In this document: positions 63,584 to 64,000 of the stretch, one piece after another
Layout of the letters: each line of letters starts with the position of its first letter
Position numbering within the stretch: position 1 is the stretch's first letter
Assembly: GCA_946902985.2 (NCBI GenBank)
Contig: OX336389.2
Coordinates: forward strand, 343,888,444 to 343,952,443
Reading direction: 5' to 3'
DNA: 64,000 nucleotides
Source: Meconema thalassinum
Lineage: Eukaryota > Arthropoda > Insecta > Orthoptera > Tettigoniidae
Made by a program: the position numbers and the translations under genes
The notes under the pieces: generated by a model
Told to the model about the DNA's origin: nothing
The model's database searches: none
What the model saw: the letters and a program-made list of their open reading frames with translations, nothing else

Positions 63584-64000
63584 TACATGATGTCAATAAT
63601 ACTTGGTTAATTACATTTAAAAAAATCCATGTCCTACATGACAGATTTATAATATGAATTCAAAACTCCAGTAGAACTGATATTCCAGACATTAACTTAC
63701 TTAATTACTGAAGTATTTGGAATATATTGTGGATTTAATTGTTTTTCTATAATTTTTCTTCATTAGTTAGCATAATTTATACTTATACTTGCATGTTTAT
63801 CAATAAATTCTACAGTGCTCTGTGTAGAAGATTCCAACACTTCTACAATCTTTTTAAAATAAATAATTAATAATAAAATATAATAATAATCATAATAATA
63901 CTAATATATAATTATAAAACAATAAGAATTACTAAAGCATGATACACATATCATACATATTTTCACTTTTTGTTTTTAATTATTATTATTGTTTATTGAA
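62510..64000. other. AT-rich sequence, nothing recognised apart from the candidate pogo end
   Basis: Low-complexity AT runs (for example 63840-63940) and no exon. A loose internal duplication is visible: 62590-62850 and 63050-63300 share TTTGTCCTxTxGCxxxT, AGTCTATTCAAATCCAG(A/C)TCATTGTTTCA-like text and ATTCACTTTATAG. Confidence 0.45.

Overview
The window is nuclear DNA from an animal with long introns and a heavy transposon load. Seven conserved exons on the + strand belong to one gene encoding a liprin-beta type scaffold protein. The mixture of mobile DNA (Ty3/gypsy, CR1/jockey-like LINEs, a Penelope-like element, Tc1/mariner, pogo/Tigger, hAT, Helitron-like elements and tRNA-derived SINEs) suggests an arthropod, most likely an insect with a large AT-rich genome. 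A polyneopteran (cricket, cockroach or stick insect type) is a guess; nothing here fixes the order.

Host gene. Exons at 8694-8798, 11199-11412, 19938-20076, 40563-40688, 46523-46685, 51385-51657 and 55906-56074 all have AG/GT borders and compatible phases (0-0, 1-1, 2-2, 2-2, 0-0, 0-0). Read together they give a serine/proline-rich linker, a basic segment (GIKKIFGR) and three SAM-domain segments. The coiled-coil exons lie upstream of the window and the end of the third SAM domain downstream. Introns run from 2.4 to 20.5 kb, and nearly everything else in the window is intronic.

Region by region. 1-8.7 kb: a mariner relic, SINEs, an unassigned A/G-rich stretch (2.0-4.7 kb) and a hAT relic split by a SINE. 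8.8-19.9 kb: SINEs, a pogo-type relic, a 310-bp foldback element and a Tc1-type relic. 20-40.5 kb (largest intron): three Tc1/mariner copies, a hAT end, a nearly complete 6.7-kb gypsy element antisense to the host gene, a tandem pair of Helitron-like copies, a LINE end and a second hAT relic. 40.7-46.5 kb: a four-level nest, SINE > LINE > pogo/Tigger > mariner. 46.7-51.3 kb: a Penelope-like element whose reading frame is interrupted by a pogo-like element, which itself holds a second TIR element filled with a ~104-bp satellite array. 51.7-55.9 kb: a SINE, and a mariner-like element containing a LINE 3' end with a clean 10-bp target duplication. 56-64 kb: a hAT element with 8-bp target duplications containing a deleted mariner, then Tc1, LINE and pogo-like remains.

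No mobile gene is fully intact as seen. The gypsy polyprotein is closest: one long 1680-codon frame, with a single TAG near a better start codon. I found no CRISPR array, operon, rRNA or functional tRNA gene. The tRNA-like stretches are SINE heads.
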